A stretch of DNA of 48,688 nt from SAR202 cluster bacterium (GCA_009392815.1 VFFS01000043.1:1-48688), one strand, 5' to 3'. Counted from the first letter of the stretch, positions 26,087-34,098 are shown. Made by a program: numbers and translations. The notes: generated by a model not told the origin, from the sequence alone.

Positions 26087-26181
26087 TCGCACCCATCTCC
26101 CTTTAATTTATTTCATTCTTTGAAAAACTTTCCTATTCTAGTGACAGATGAACTCTTAACGCAACCTATCGATTTATGTTT

Positions 26182-26187
26182 TAGAAT
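26182..26187 (+). promoter_or_regulatory. TAGAAT -10-like box before the DUF4395 gene
   Basis: TAGAAT lies 45 bases before the DUF4395 start, in the divergent gap with the alcohol dehydrogenase gene. No convincing -35 is present. AAGGGGGGAA at 26214-26223 is the likely SD. Confidence 0.3.
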
Positions 26188-26232
26188 ACAGATCAACCTC
26201 AACCCAAAATATAAGGGGGGAATTTTATCAAA

Positions 26233-26742
26233 ATGAATATGAGCAGCCTTTTGAGCTTCCCAAATCCCGTTAATGAGTACGCCGCTCGACTGGTGGCGTT
26301 TTTTGTGGTCGTATTGGCACTGGCATTTCAAGTCACTGGAAATGAGTATGTATTAATTTTCATGGCATATGGATTTCTTGCCCGAACTTTGACGGGACCT
26401 TCCCTCAGCCCAATAGGTCAGGTAGTCACAAGGGCTCTGATACCCCTTCTGAGAATCCCAAACAAACCAGTGGCAGGTCCACCTAAAAGATTTGCTCAAT
26501 CCATTGGCCTCGGATTTAGCATCGCTGCACTGATAACTTTCTACTTGGGTGGTTCCCTGGAAATTACCCGATATTTGATTGGTGTTCTTGGATTATTCGC
26601 CTCAATTGAGGCATTTCTCGGTTTTTGTACGGGCTGTTACGTATTCAGCTGGCTCATGAAATTTGGAATAATCCCAGAGTCCGTATGCGAAGAATGTATG
26701 ATTGACTACACAGAACCCGATGACAATTCCGACACCGTGTAA
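26233..26742 (+). CDS. DUF4395 family membrane protein
   Basis: The 169-residue protein has the DUF4395 hallmarks: FPNPVNEYAARLVA at the start, a GPPKRFAQ segment in the loop, and GFCTGCYVF with the CxxC pair near residue 135. Four hydrophobic segments are expected. A C-terminal CEECM pair plus the membrane-proximal CxxC suggests thiol or metal chemistry; DUF4395 proteins are sometimes found with thioredoxin-like proteins, but none is adjacent here. The SD is the G-rich run just upstream. It is convergent with the cupin gene. Confidence 0.88.
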   Translation: MNMSSLLSFPNPVNEYAARLVAFFVVVLALAFQVTGNEYVLIFMAYGFLARTLTGPSLSPIGQVVTRALIPLLRIPNKPVAGPPKRFAQSIGLGFSIAALITFYLGGSLEITRYLIGVLGLFASIEAFLGFCTGCYVFSWLMKFGIIPESVCEECMIDYTEPDDNSDTV

Positions 26743-26775
26743 CACAGATTTCTACCAGATTATATCTTTAGAACT

Positions 26776-27150
26776 TTAGTCTTCCGGTAAAAACATCTCC
26801 GTTTCACTGTCCGGACGAGTAAGGGAAATGTGGAAAAAGTCTTCAGAGTCAGCTGCTCCATGCCAGTGTTTCTCTCCAGCAGGAATAAATGCCGTGTCTC
26901 CAGCCTTCATCTGGATTTCCTCCGACTCATTCGCAACTATTCCAACGCCCTCTGTAGCAAACAGGATCTGATCACTCGTGTGTGTGTGGAAATGATTCTT
27001 TGCTCCGTCGTAAAAGGACACGAGTGCGAAGCTATATTGATCCGTTTTTGGATCACCCACAAGCGGCTTTCTGGTAACTTTGCCACCATAAAATAATGGG
27101 GCATTAGTAGCATCCTGGGCTTCGATATTTTCCTGTCTAACTACTTCCAT
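26776..27150 (-). CDS. Cupin domain protein
   Basis: The 124-residue single-domain cupin has motif 1 as HFHTHTSDQILFATEG and motif 2 as GDTAFIPAGEKHWHGA. The histidines HxH and the later H (KHWHG) suit a single metal ion. Such stand-alone cupins act as small dioxygenases, isomerases or ligand sensors; the function cannot be assigned. A strong SD, AAGAGGAG, precedes the ATG. The gene lies between DUF4395 and serS, with its own leader of about 60 bases. Confidence 0.92.
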   Translation of the reverse strand: MEVVRQENIEAQDATNAPLFYGGKVTRKPLVGDPKTDQYSFALVSFYDGAKNHFHTHTSDQILFATEGVGIVANESEEIQMKAGDTAFIPAGEKHWHGAADSEDFFHISLTRPDSETEMFLPED

Positions 27151-27211
27151 TGATTTCTCCTCTTGATTAATCTCGTCCTAACAATACTAAGTCTATTCTT
27201 GGTTTTATGTC

Positions 27212-28477
27212 CTACTGTCCATCGATTACATCAAATCCAGTATAGGAACGCAGCACTTCCGGAATAAGTACGCTCCCATCTGCACGTTGAAAATTTTCCA
27301 TTATTGCAATCAACACCCGCGGTATGGCAAGACCTGATCCGTTGAGAGTATGCAAAAAACGGGGCCTTCCTCCTTTAACAGGTCTATATCTGATCGAAGC
27401 TCTTCTTGATTGGAAATCTGTGCAATTAGAACAAGAGGACACCTCCAACCATTCCTCCGTCCCTGGGCCCCACATTTCCACATCATAACTTTTAGAGGCA
27501 GCAAACCCTAGATCTCCGGAACATAGCTCCAGAACTCTATGGGGGATACCCAATTTTTCACAAACATCCTCTGCATCTCTGACAAGAAGTTCCAACTCAT
27601 CGTACGAGACATCAGGTTCCACAAATTTATACATCTCTACTTTGTCAAACTGATGAACTCTCTTTATACCTCTAGTGTCTCTTCCAGCAGAAAATTTTTC
27701 GCGACGCCAGCATGGAGTATGAGAAACAAACCTCATTGGAAGCTCTGCGTAATCGATTATTTCCTGGCGAAACATGCCAGTAACAGGAGCTTCTGCAGTT
27801 GGAACCATGAAAAGATCATCTTCCGAGTCGTGATACATATTTTCTTCAAAGTGCGGAAGATGGCTTGAGCCCGTTACCGTCTCTCGGTTGACCATGTATG
27901 GAAGGTATAACTCACTATATCCGTTCTCCAAGGTATGCAAGTTAAGCATCCATTGTATGAGCGCACGTTGAAGGGCAGCGCCTTTCCCCCTCAGGACATA
28001 GAACCTAGACTGAGCTAACTTAACTCCACTTTGAATATCAATAATGCCGAGATCTTCACCTATTTGCCAGTGCGGTTTAACTTCAAAGTCGAATTTCGGT
28101 TTCTCACCAATAGTTCTCACAACCACATTACCATCCTCGTCGTCACCAATGGGCACAGTCTCAGCAGGGAGATTAGGAATATTCATCAAAATAGATTCCA
28201 GTTTTATCGCAATATCACGCTCTTGTTCCTCCAATTGCTTGATCCGCCCACCAACTTCTCGCATATCCTGTATTAATTCAGCAGGTTTTTCCTTCAACCG
28301 ACCTAATTCCCGTGAAACATCATTCCTTTTCGCTCTCAGATTATCTATCTCGACAATTGTTAACCTTCGCTGCTTATCAAGATCGGCTGCTTCAGAAACG
28401 GGTATATCGATTCCACGCTTGGCGGCAGCGTCTTCTAGAATTTCAGGATGCTCTCTTATCAAATCTATATCAATCAA
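27212..28477 (-). CDS. serS: Serine--tRNA ligase
   Basis: Full-length SerRS (421 residues): an N-terminal coiled-coil tRNA-binding arm (about 25-105) and a class II catalytic core with motif 2 (FVSHTPCWRREKFSAGRDTRGIKRVHQFDKVE) and motif 3 (LNGSGLAIPRVLIAIMENFQ). It charges tRNA-Ser and also tRNA-Sec. The start is TTG (MIDIDLIREHPE), matching the family's usual beginning, with AAGGG 12 bases upstream. The next gene downstream is the cupin. Confidence 0.98.
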   Translation of the reverse strand: MIDIDLIREHPEILEDAAAKRGIDIPVSEAADLDKQRRLTIVEIDNLRAKRNDVSRELGRLKEKPAELIQDMREVGGRIKQLEEQERDIAIKLESILMNIPNLPAETVPIGDDEDGNVVVRTIGEKPKFDFEVKPHWQIGEDLGIIDIQSGVKLAQSRFYVLRGKGAALQRALIQWMLNLHTLENGYSELYLPYMVNRETVTGSSHLPHFEENMYHDSEDDLFMVPTAEAPVTGMFRQEIIDYAELPMRFVSHTPCWRREKFSAGRDTRGIKRVHQFDKVEMYKFVEPDVSYDELELLVRDAEDVCEKLGIPHRVLELCSGDLGFAASKSYDVEMWGPGTEEWLEVSSCSNCTDFQSRRASIRYRPVKGGRPRFLHTLNGSGLAIPRVLIAIMENFQRADGSVLIPEVLRSYTGFDVIDGQ

Positions 28478-28521
28478 CTGCTAGTTATCCCTTCAATATA
28501 AGGTAAACAGGTCACAACCAC

Positions 28522-28527
28522 ATTCTA
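28522..28527 (-). promoter_or_regulatory. TATATAGAAT -10 box of serS
   Basis: On the minus strand TATATAGAAT lies 45 bases before the serS TTG. The same ten bases, minus one, precede TCGCC in the erpA promoter. No good -35 is seen. Confidence 0.4.
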
Positions 28528-28821
28528 TATAAATATCACCGCTATTTGGTTCTTTCACCCTGATCATAGGTTCTGGTACAGAAAATAACTAAGGTTATTA
28601 CGATAATTACGAATTGACCGTTTACGCTAACGGATAACAGTTATTTAAACCTAAACTCATACACAAATTTTCTGGTGTGCTTATTCATTACTGTTTAAAC
28701 TGGAAACAAATTTCATGAAAGCGTAGTTACGCAATCTTTAACCTTCATAGTCATATAAAGATAATTTAGGGTATTCACATGACTATATTTTGCGAAAAGC
28801 ACCGTTTTTTCTCTTTCTAAA

Positions 28822-28851
28822 TTGACATTATCGCAATGTGATGCATATACT
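28822..28851 (+). promoter_or_regulatory. Sigma-70-type promoter TTGACA-N18-TATACT
   Basis: A perfect -35 hexamer (28822-28827), 18-base spacer and TATACT at 28846-28851, the best promoter match in the window. No open reading frame follows; a terminator does, about 85 bases on. Predicted transcription start near 28858. Confidence 0.65.
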
Positions 28852-28857
28852 TACGTT

Positions 28858-28963
28858 GAAAGGTTTTAGGTGGCGAGACTATAGGGAAATGGGTTAGAAA
28901 AGTTACAGATTCGTGATTTATTGAGAAATTCAATCCGTGAGCAAAATTGTCACGGCGTTTTTT
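28858..28963 (+). ncRNA. Candidate small RNA (about 105 nt), unrecognised
   Basis: Defined only by its flanks: a near-consensus promoter ending at 28851 and an intrinsic terminator at 28935-28963. The body has no start codon with an SD and no long frame. It lacks the conserved SRP RNA tetraloop region and 6S-like symmetry, so I do not assign it to a known family. It is a prediction; the serS gene is divergent and the fatty-acid operon lies 300 bases downstream. Confidence 0.45.
28935..28963 (+). terminator. Rho-independent terminator with no gene upstream
   Basis: CCGTGA and TCACGG form a perfect 6-bp stem around a nine-base loop, followed by CG and six T residues. Clearly oriented for the plus strand. 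It ends the predicted small transcript. Confidence 0.75.
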
Positions 28964-29092
28964 CGCTGCCATATAATCCTTGTACTCTCCAGAAGATAAG
29001 AAACCAAACTCCGTACTCCTTCACTAGTCGGAACTGCCCTGGCGGATACCTCAAACTTCGACCTAGCAATCATCCATAGAAACCATCGTTAT

Positions 29093-29118
29093 CCGGCCTT
29101 TCAAAACTAACCGGCCTT
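29093..29118. repeat. Direct repeat CCGGCCTT, 18-base period
   Basis: CCGGCCTT occurs at 29093-29100 and 29111-29118 upstream of the fatty-acid operon. Spacing is under two helical turns; possible regulator-binding pair. Confidence 0.35.
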
Positions 29119-29150
29119 GGATTTATAGAAGAGGCGTAGATGGCGAATTC

Positions 29151-29170
29151 GATGACTTAAGATGACTTAA
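29151..29170. repeat. Tandem decamer GATGACTTAA x2
   Basis: Two exact, adjacent copies of GATGACTTAA, immediately before a hairpin and about 100 bases before the fatty-acid operon start. Confidence 0.5.
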
Positions 29171-29171
29171 A

Positions 29172-29202
29172 GGGAATAAGTGACTCTCATACCATTATTC
29201 CC
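29172..29202. repeat. Perfect 8-bp inverted repeat upstream of the fatty-acid operon
   Basis: GGGAATAA and TTATTCCC arms around a 15-base loop. There is no T-run, so an operator or RNA structure is likelier than a terminator. Confidence 0.45.
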
Positions 29203-29254
29203 ATAGACTTCCAAAGTAATCCCCTACTCAAGCGCGTAACTCTCTTATCAAGCA

Positions 29255-29260
29255 TATAAT
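29255..29260 (+). promoter_or_regulatory. Consensus -10 box TATAAT six bases before a start codon
   Basis: TATAAT ends at 29260 and the ATG of the first operon gene begins at 29267. Transcription would begin at or next to the A of the ATG, giving a leaderless messenger; no SD is present. No good -35 is visible. Confidence 0.5.
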
Positions 29261-29266
29261 CTAAAT

Positions 29267-29644
29267 ATGTCTCAGAATATAGAAGGGCGTCACGTAGAGA
29301 TCACTGACTATGCAGAAGAACTTATGTCAGTTCCGAGAGCACACGTTCGGATGGAGTATTCCCAAACCAATTCGGGCGTAGTACTAACACATGAGGGGAA
29401 CGAGCTCGTTAAATGTCCTTTGACTAGGTCTGGCATGGCTGCAGCAGGGTTCATGTCTCAAGCCATGGGTGTAGAGCTTCCAACTCTTAATGAAACTGTC
29501 AATGTGAGAGTGTCAACCGGAGTATTGTTCAGAGTCATCACCATAGCTGGACTCGACTTTGAAAACGATGCCTCTTTTATAATTTTGGATCGCATGTTGG
29601 AGGAAGCAGAACTTCAAAGGGGTTCGGCTTCTGGATCGGAGTAA
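29267..29644 (+). CDS. Hypothetical protein, first gene of the fatty-acid operon
   Basis: I do not recognise this 125-residue protein. It is soluble, mildly acidic and has no signal peptide or membrane segment. The middle (VRMEYSQTNSGVVLTHEGNELVKCPL) looks like beta strands; the hydrophobic block VRVSTGVLFRVITIAGLDF is followed by an acidic helical tail. One cysteine only. It lies 20 bases before the HadA-like gene with the same orientation, so a role as subunit, stabiliser or regulator of the fatty-acid enzymes is possible. The ATG has a TATAAT box 6 bases upstream and no SD. Confidence 0.75.
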   Translation: MSQNIEGRHVEITDYAEELMSVPRAHVRMEYSQTNSGVVLTHEGNELVKCPLTRSGMAAAGFMSQAMGVELPTLNETVNVRVSTGVLFRVITIAGLDFENDASFIILDRMLEEAELQRGSASGSE

Positions 29645-29664
29645 AATTAGGATCACACAGATTT

Positions 29665-30099
29665 ATGGATTCAAAAGAACACGATAAAAAAATCAGTTAC
29701 TCTGAACTGGAAATAGGCACAATTGTTTCCAAACAGTCATATCTTCTTGATAGAGAGTCAGTTCAAAAATACATATTGGCAGTGGAAGATAGTACAAACT
29801 CCATAGTAGCTGAGTCCTCAAATATCGCTCCACCAATGTCAATAGCGGCATTAAGTCTCCGAGGAGTAGTTAATGACCTAAACATCCCGGGAGGAACACT
29901 ACACATTGGGCAAGAATTGTCTTTTCTAAAAACGGTCCCGGTAGGAATGTATCTGGAATGCGAAGCAGTACTTTCCTCAAATAGTGTACGTGGTGACTTT
30001 CGATTCATGGTTGTAGATTTAAGCGTCAGAGACGATGTAAAAGATCATGTCATGAAAGGAAAAAGTACCATAATGTTACCTGTGGATATATCAAACTAA
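29665..30099 (+). CDS. FAS1-like/MaoC hotdog protein, HadA-like non-catalytic subunit
   Basis: This 144-residue single-hotdog protein (YSELEIGTIVSKQSYLLD, IAPPMSIAALSLRGV, LHIGQELSFLKTVPVGMYLECEAVL) resembles the N-terminal dehydratase half typified by mycobacterial HadA. It lacks the GDxNPxH catalytic motif. Twenty bases downstream lies a hotdog gene that has it, the same order as hadA-hadB, whose products form a heterodimeric (3R)-hydroxyacyl-ACP dehydratase. I infer the same role here: substrate-tunnel and stability partner in the dehydration step of fatty-acid elongation. Confidence 0.75.
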   Translation: MDSKEHDKKISYSELEIGTIVSKQSYLLDRESVQKYILAVEDSTNSIVAESSNIAPPMSIAALSLRGVVNDLNIPGGTLHIGQELSFLKTVPVGMYLECEAVLSSNSVRGDFRFMVVDLSVRDDVKDHVMKGKSTIMLPVDISN

Positions 30100-30119
30100 T
30101 ATAGGGGTTAACGATAAAA

Positions 30120-30524
30120 ATGAAAGAGGGGGATTCAATCACTGAAGTTATCAAAGAGATAACTTCAGAACAGATTTTGCTTTATGCAGAAGCTTCTGGA
30201 GATTTTAATCCCATACACATCAATACAAAATTTGCAGAGGATTCTCAGTTTGGCAGGAATATTGCTCATGGCATGATGATAGCCGCATCAATTTCAGAAT
30301 CCATGTCTTTAACATTTGGACCATCATGGCACGATTCAGGAAAGGTCAAGATCAGATTTCGTTCCCCCGCATATCCGGGAGATACAGTTACAGCTTCAGG
30401 CCAGATCAAAAAAATATTACCCTTATTAGATGAAGGAACAGAAATAAGATGTTCTGTTTCCGTAACAAACCAAGCCGGAGAAGCTATCATATCTGGGACC
30501 TCTTCAGTAATTATTACCGGCTAA
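30120..30524 (+). CDS. MaoC family dehydratase, HadB-like catalytic subunit
   Basis: The 134-residue R-specific hydratase/dehydratase carries the hydratase-2 motif ASGDFNPIH with catalytic D28 and H33, five residues apart as in mycobacterial HadB (D36/H41), then FGRNIAHGMM. It should dehydrate (3R)-hydroxyacyl-ACP, or hydrate enoyl-CoA, together with the adjacent hotdog partner. AGGGG lies about 13 bases before the ATG. It is followed by plsX after 34 bases. No fabZ or fabA is in the window, so this pair may replace them. Confidence 0.85.
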   Translation: MKEGDSITEVIKEITSEQILLYAEASGDFNPIHINTKFAEDSQFGRNIAHGMMIAASISESMSLTFGPSWHDSGKVKIRFRSPAYPGDTVTASGQIKKILPLLDEGTEIRCSVSVTNQAGEAIISGTSSVIITG

Positions 30525-30558
30525 CTCTTTTTAACCAATATAGTCAGGAGTATTGACC

Positions 30559-31569
30559 TTGTCCGACCAAATAACAGTAGCAATAGACGCGATGGGTGGA
30601 GACAACGCTCCATCAGCGCCCGTGGAAGGGGCCGTACTTGCGGCTCAGAACGGACAAACGAGAATTCTGCTTGTGGGGGACCAAGAACGATTAGAAACAG
30701 AACTTGAGAAGTATGACACTAAGGAACTGCCAATCTCGATCATTGGCTCAGAGGGAAAAATAGACGACTCTGAAGCTCCTGCTCTAGCTCTTCGTCAAAA
30801 ACCCAGGGCATCTATCGTTGTTGCTACCGGACTTGTAAAAGCTGGGTCCGCAGACGCTGTTATATCAATGGGTTCAACTGGTGGAACTATGGCGGCTGCC
30901 GTAGTGATATTAGGCATAATCAAGGGAATAGAAAGACCCGCTATAGGGGGACCAATAGTGGGGGCAGCCCCTCATCAGACAATACTGGACTTAGGGTCAA
31001 ATATCGATTGCAAACCTTCCCAGCTTCTCGGTTTTGGAGTTCTTGGATCTGTTTTTGGGAATGTTTTATTGAAAATAGACAATCCCAAAATTGGGATATT
31101 AAGTGTGGGCAGTGAACAGAGCAAAGGCAATGCATTAACAAAAGAAGCCTCTGCACTATTTTCCAAAAGTGGTCTTAACTTCATAGGTAATGTGGAAGGA
31201 AACGACCTGGTAAAAGGAACTGCCGATGTGGTTGTCTGTGATGGGTTTGTAGGAAATGTACTGTTGAAATTAGTAGAAGGAATCGGAACAGAGCTAGGTC
31301 TTCAGCTGCAATCAGCACTGTCAGGCAAGATGCCACCCGAGGTTGTCGAGGGAATTCTCCATGAACTCTATAGTAAAAATAATGTTGTTGATTCCCGGGG
31401 CGGTGGACCTGTATTTGGTGTAAATGGAATTAGCATAGTCGGACATGGTAGCGCCAGCCCGACTACCTTCGAGCGCGCCGTGGACCTGGCCAAAATGTGT
31501 GTGGAAACAAGGCTAATAGAGGAGATGAATGAGCAAGTTCCACGAGTCATGGCATTAGCATCTGAATAG
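30559..31569 (+). CDS. plsX: Phosphate acyltransferase PlsX
   Basis: PlsX converts acyl-ACP to acyl-phosphate for phospholipid synthesis. Motifs: VAIDAMGGDNAP at the start, SMGSTGGTMAAA, VDSRGGGPVFGVNG and the VDLAKMC end. Length about 337 residues, normal. The start is a TTG: both 30553 and 30559 are TTG in frame, and AGGAG at 30546-30550 gives proper spacing (8 bases) only for 30559. It is in the usual plsX-fabG neighbourhood, but fabD, fabH and acpP are not present. Confidence 0.96.
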   Translation: MSDQITVAIDAMGGDNAPSAPVEGAVLAAQNGQTRILLVGDQERLETELEKYDTKELPISIIGSEGKIDDSEAPALALRQKPRASIVVATGLVKAGSADAVISMGSTGGTMAAAVVILGIIKGIERPAIGGPIVGAAPHQTILDLGSNIDCKPSQLLGFGVLGSVFGNVLLKIDNPKIGILSVGSEQSKGNALTKEASALFSKSGLNFIGNVEGNDLVKGTADVVVCDGFVGNVLLKLVEGIGTELGLQLQSALSGKMPPEVVEGILHELYSKNNVVDSRGGGPVFGVNGISIVGHGSASPTTFERAVDLAKMCVETRLIEEMNEQVPRVMALASE

Positions 31570-31611
31570 CTGAAAATATATGTCCCCAACCAGCAGCGTG
31601 TTAGGAGATTT

Positions 31612-32373
31612 ATGACCCAGGAAAACCAAAATAGCCTTGAAGGAAAATTTGCCCTCGTAACAGGAGCCTCAAAGGGCATTGGGAGAGCCGCAGCTGTCGA
31701 ACTTGCACGGATGGGTGCGAGCGTTGCAGTAAACTACCATTCTTCGAAAGCTGCTGCTTCTGAAACTGAAAAATTGATCAAGAATTATGGAGTGGACAGT
31801 TTGACTGTTCGTGCGGATGTCGGAAATCTGGACGATGTTAATTCCATGATTGACTCGGTGAACGACAGATTTGGTCAGATCGATATTCTAGTAAACAATG
31901 CGGGAATTATTGACGATGGATTACTGCTTCGTATGACAGACGAAGCTTGGAAAAACGTTATTGATACCAACTTGAACGGTACATTTTATTGCACTCGAGC
32001 TGTAATCAGATCGATGGTAAGGTCACGCTGGGGTAGGGTCATAAACGTGGGCTCGGTCGTCGGACTCAGAGGTAATGTAGGTCAGACCAATTATACCGCT
32101 TCCAAAGCAGGAATAATTGGATTTACCTACGCGCTAGCCAAGGAAGTGGCCACCCGAAACATCACGGTAAACACAGTAACGCCAGGCTACGTAAATACGG
32201 AAACAGTTGAGGGTCTAACACAAAAGCAGAAAGATATGATAATGAACTGGATACCTATGCAACGGTTCGGAGAGGTCGATGACATTGCAGGCATGATAGG
32301 CTACCTAGCTAGTCCACGGGCTAGCTATGTCACAGGGCAAGTTATTAGCGTAGACGGAGGAATGGCTATCTAA
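31612..32373 (+). CDS. fabG: 3-oxoacyl-ACP reductase
   Basis: A 253-residue SDR with VTGASKGIG, NNAGIIDDGLLLRM, serine in NVGSVVG, YTASK and the SVDGGMAI end; the whole matches FabG, which reduces 3-oxoacyl-ACP with NADPH. SD TAGGAG lies before the ATG. Its place between plsX and an enoyl reductase supports a fatty-acid role rather than a catabolic SDR. The N-terminus has about eight extra residues compared with typical FabG. Confidence 0.95.
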   Translation: MTQENQNSLEGKFALVTGASKGIGRAAAVELARMGASVAVNYHSSKAAASETEKLIKNYGVDSLTVRADVGNLDDVNSMIDSVNDRFGQIDILVNNAGIIDDGLLLRMTDEAWKNVIDTNLNGTFYCTRAVIRSMVRSRWGRVINVGSVVGLRGNVGQTNYTASKAGIIGFTYALAKEVATRNITVNTVTPGYVNTETVEGLTQKQKDMIMNWIPMQRFGEVDDIAGMIGYLASPRASYVTGQVISVDGGMAI

Positions 32374-32407
32374 GGCATCCCAGTACTTTAATTAGCCGTA
32401 TATTGAA

Positions 32408-33190
32408 ATGACCGAATCCTCACAAAAAGATTTTCACTCAAAGACCGTATTAGTCACCGGAGGATCACGCGGCATAGGGAAAGCGATGGCACTGGAGTTT
32501 GCTAATCGCGGCGCCGATATAGTGTTCAACTACCTTCGTAACCACACAGCTGCAGAGGACTGCTACCAAGCAATTAAATCGATAGGAGTAAACTGCCTGA
32601 AAGTACAGGCCCACCTAGGTGACCCAGATAAGATCTATGATCTGTTTGATCAAATTCACTCTCAAATGGACGGTTTGGATGTATTGATAAATAATGCTGC
32701 TTCAGGAGTACAACGCAACGCACAGGAATTGGAACCAAAACATTGGGATTGGGCCATGAACATCAACGCCCGGGCACCATGGATATGTTCGGTAGAAGCG
32801 TCGAAGCTGATGACTAACGGCGGAAGCATTGTCAACATCAGCTCAGAGGGATCCAGAAAAGTTCTTCCATATTACCTCTCGGTTGGCACATCAAAAGCCG
32901 CACTTGAGTCACTTACACGATACCTAGCAGTTGAATTAGCGGAACAGGGAATAAATGTTAATGCCATATCAGGTGGGTACATAGAAACGGGTGCCTTAGA
33001 TTCATTCCCAAACAAAGAGAATATGTTAGCGGCTGGGAAACAAACTCTTGCTGGTAGAACAATTACGTCAGAAGACATAGCGAAGGTCGCCGCATTTCTC
33101 TGCACGAAAGAGGCAGAGATGATTAGGGGACAAGTAATTGTTGTAGACGGAGGAGTAACACTACCAGCCGATTTTCCAGAAATAAACTAG
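32408..33190 (+). CDS. fabL: Enoyl-ACP reductase III (FabL-like SDR)
   Basis: The 260 residues follow Bacillus FabL closely: NNAASGVQRNAQELEPKHWDW, MNINARAPW, a Y-x6-K catalytic pair (YLSVGTSK) in place of Y-x3-K, KAALESLTRYLAVEL, and SGGYIETGALDSFPN. FabL reduces trans-2-enoyl-ACP with NADPH, finishing each elongation round, and is intrinsically less sensitive to triclosan than FabI. Last gene of the operon, 34 bases after fabG. No SD is visible. Its end overlaps the convergent ygfZ gene by four bases. Confidence 0.87.
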   Translation: MTESSQKDFHSKTVLVTGGSRGIGKAMALEFANRGADIVFNYLRNHTAAEDCYQAIKSIGVNCLKVQAHLGDPDKIYDLFDQIHSQMDGLDVLINNAASGVQRNAQELEPKHWDWAMNINARAPWICSVEASKLMTNGGSIVNISSEGSRKVLPYYLSVGTSKAALESLTRYLAVELAEQGINVNAISGGYIETGALDSFPNKENMLAAGKQTLAGRTITSEDIAKVAAFLCTKEAEMIRGQVIVVDGGVTLPADFPEIN

Positions 33191-34098
33191 TCAGCCAGTA
33201 TATCTGACACGGTTACCTGCACACCGTCGCACATCATAACGTTTCCTTGCTCAGCTTGAGCGTTGCGAACAAAACCCATGCCAAAGCCACACAAAGCTGA
33301 GGTCATGACTCCAACAACCCGGTCTTCAATTGCTATGTCCTTTCCAGAAAGTCCACAATCTTCTCCATCCCACCTAAACTTCACCAGTTTTCGCTGAACT
33401 TTGTCATAAGTATTTAGCCGCGCAACGACCTCCTGACCTATATAGCAGCCTTTGTTGAAGCTTATGTAAGGCATAAGACCAGCTTCGAGAGGATTAAAAT
33501 CCTCTGTCAACTCAGCACCATAAGCCGGTACCCCTGCGTCAATTCTGACCTGATCATATTCCTCAATCTGTATTTCTCTAAAGACCTCGTCCATTTTTGC
33601 TTTTACAAAATCCTTACCTTCAAGTGACCCGATTAAATCTATACCAGGTTCATCACCTATTTTGGTACTGATTGCTAGACACTGGGTTTCTTCAATTTCT
33701 GCCTCCACAACGTGAAAAGGCTCAAGGCTGGATACATCTGGAATGAAATCAATATTTGAAGAGCTTCCCATCACTCTGAAATGAAAAGTCTCGTCTGAAA
33801 CGTCTTTGGTCTGAACATCTTCCATAATGGTGTAAAACTCGATCCAGTCCGAAACCTTTTTCGTAGCTTTGCCAGACGTGATAATCATTAAGTCTTTCTG
33901 TTGAAGATGGACTCCCAACAAATCTATGATTCGTCCTTTGTTGGTTGTCAAAACGGCCCCCATACCCATACCGACGCTAGTCAGGTCTGAAATACGGTTT
34001 GTCGTCAATCTGTCCAGGAGATCTAGAGCGTCATTACCGACTAATGACAATCTGCCTCTGTATGTACCAAGATCAACATAAGCAGGAAATTTAGTCAT
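33187..34098 (-). CDS. ygfZ: YgfZ/GcvT-like folate-binding protein
   Basis: A 303-residue GcvT-fold protein with the YgfZ hallmark KGCYIGQEVVARL, whose cysteine is essential in E. coli. YgfZ uses folate to help build or repair some [4Fe-4S] enzymes. The N-terminus (YRGRLSLVGNDALDLLDRLTTNRIS) and GAVLTTNKGRIIDL are typical. It follows erpA by 42 bases on the same strand, pairing two Fe-S cluster assembly factors in one transcript. The C-terminus overlaps the fabL stop by four bases. Confidence 0.93.
   Translation of the reverse strand: MTKFPAYVDLGTYRGRLSLVGNDALDLLDRLTTNRISDLTSVGMGMGAVLTTNKGRIIDLLGVHLQQKDLMIITSGKATKKVSDWIEFYTIMEDVQTKDVSDETFHFRVMGSSSNIDFIPDVSSLEPFHVVEAEIEETQCLAISTKIGDEPGIDLIGSLEGKDFVKAKMDEVFREIQIEEYDQVRIDAGVPAYGAELTEDFNPLEAGLMPYISFNKGCYIGQEVVARLNTYDKVQRKLVKFRWDGEDCGLSGKDIAIEDRVVGVMTSALCGFGMGFVRNAQAEQGNVMMCDGVQVTVSDILAD

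Larger units (their letters stand above)
28478..29266. other. Long gene-free region with regulatory structure
   Basis: No coding region is supportable in this stretch of 789 bases. It holds the likely serS promoter, a promoter-terminator pair framing a possible small RNA, and several repeats and a TATAAT box before the fatty-acid operon; each is listed separately. No tRNA or rRNA signature was found. Confidence 0.7.

Noticed and set aside
28972-28977. TATAAT with TTGTCA 19 bases upstream as a second strong promoter
   Set aside because: The spacer is long, the -35 overlaps the terminator stem, and no gene starts for almost 300 bases; too weak to list as a feature.
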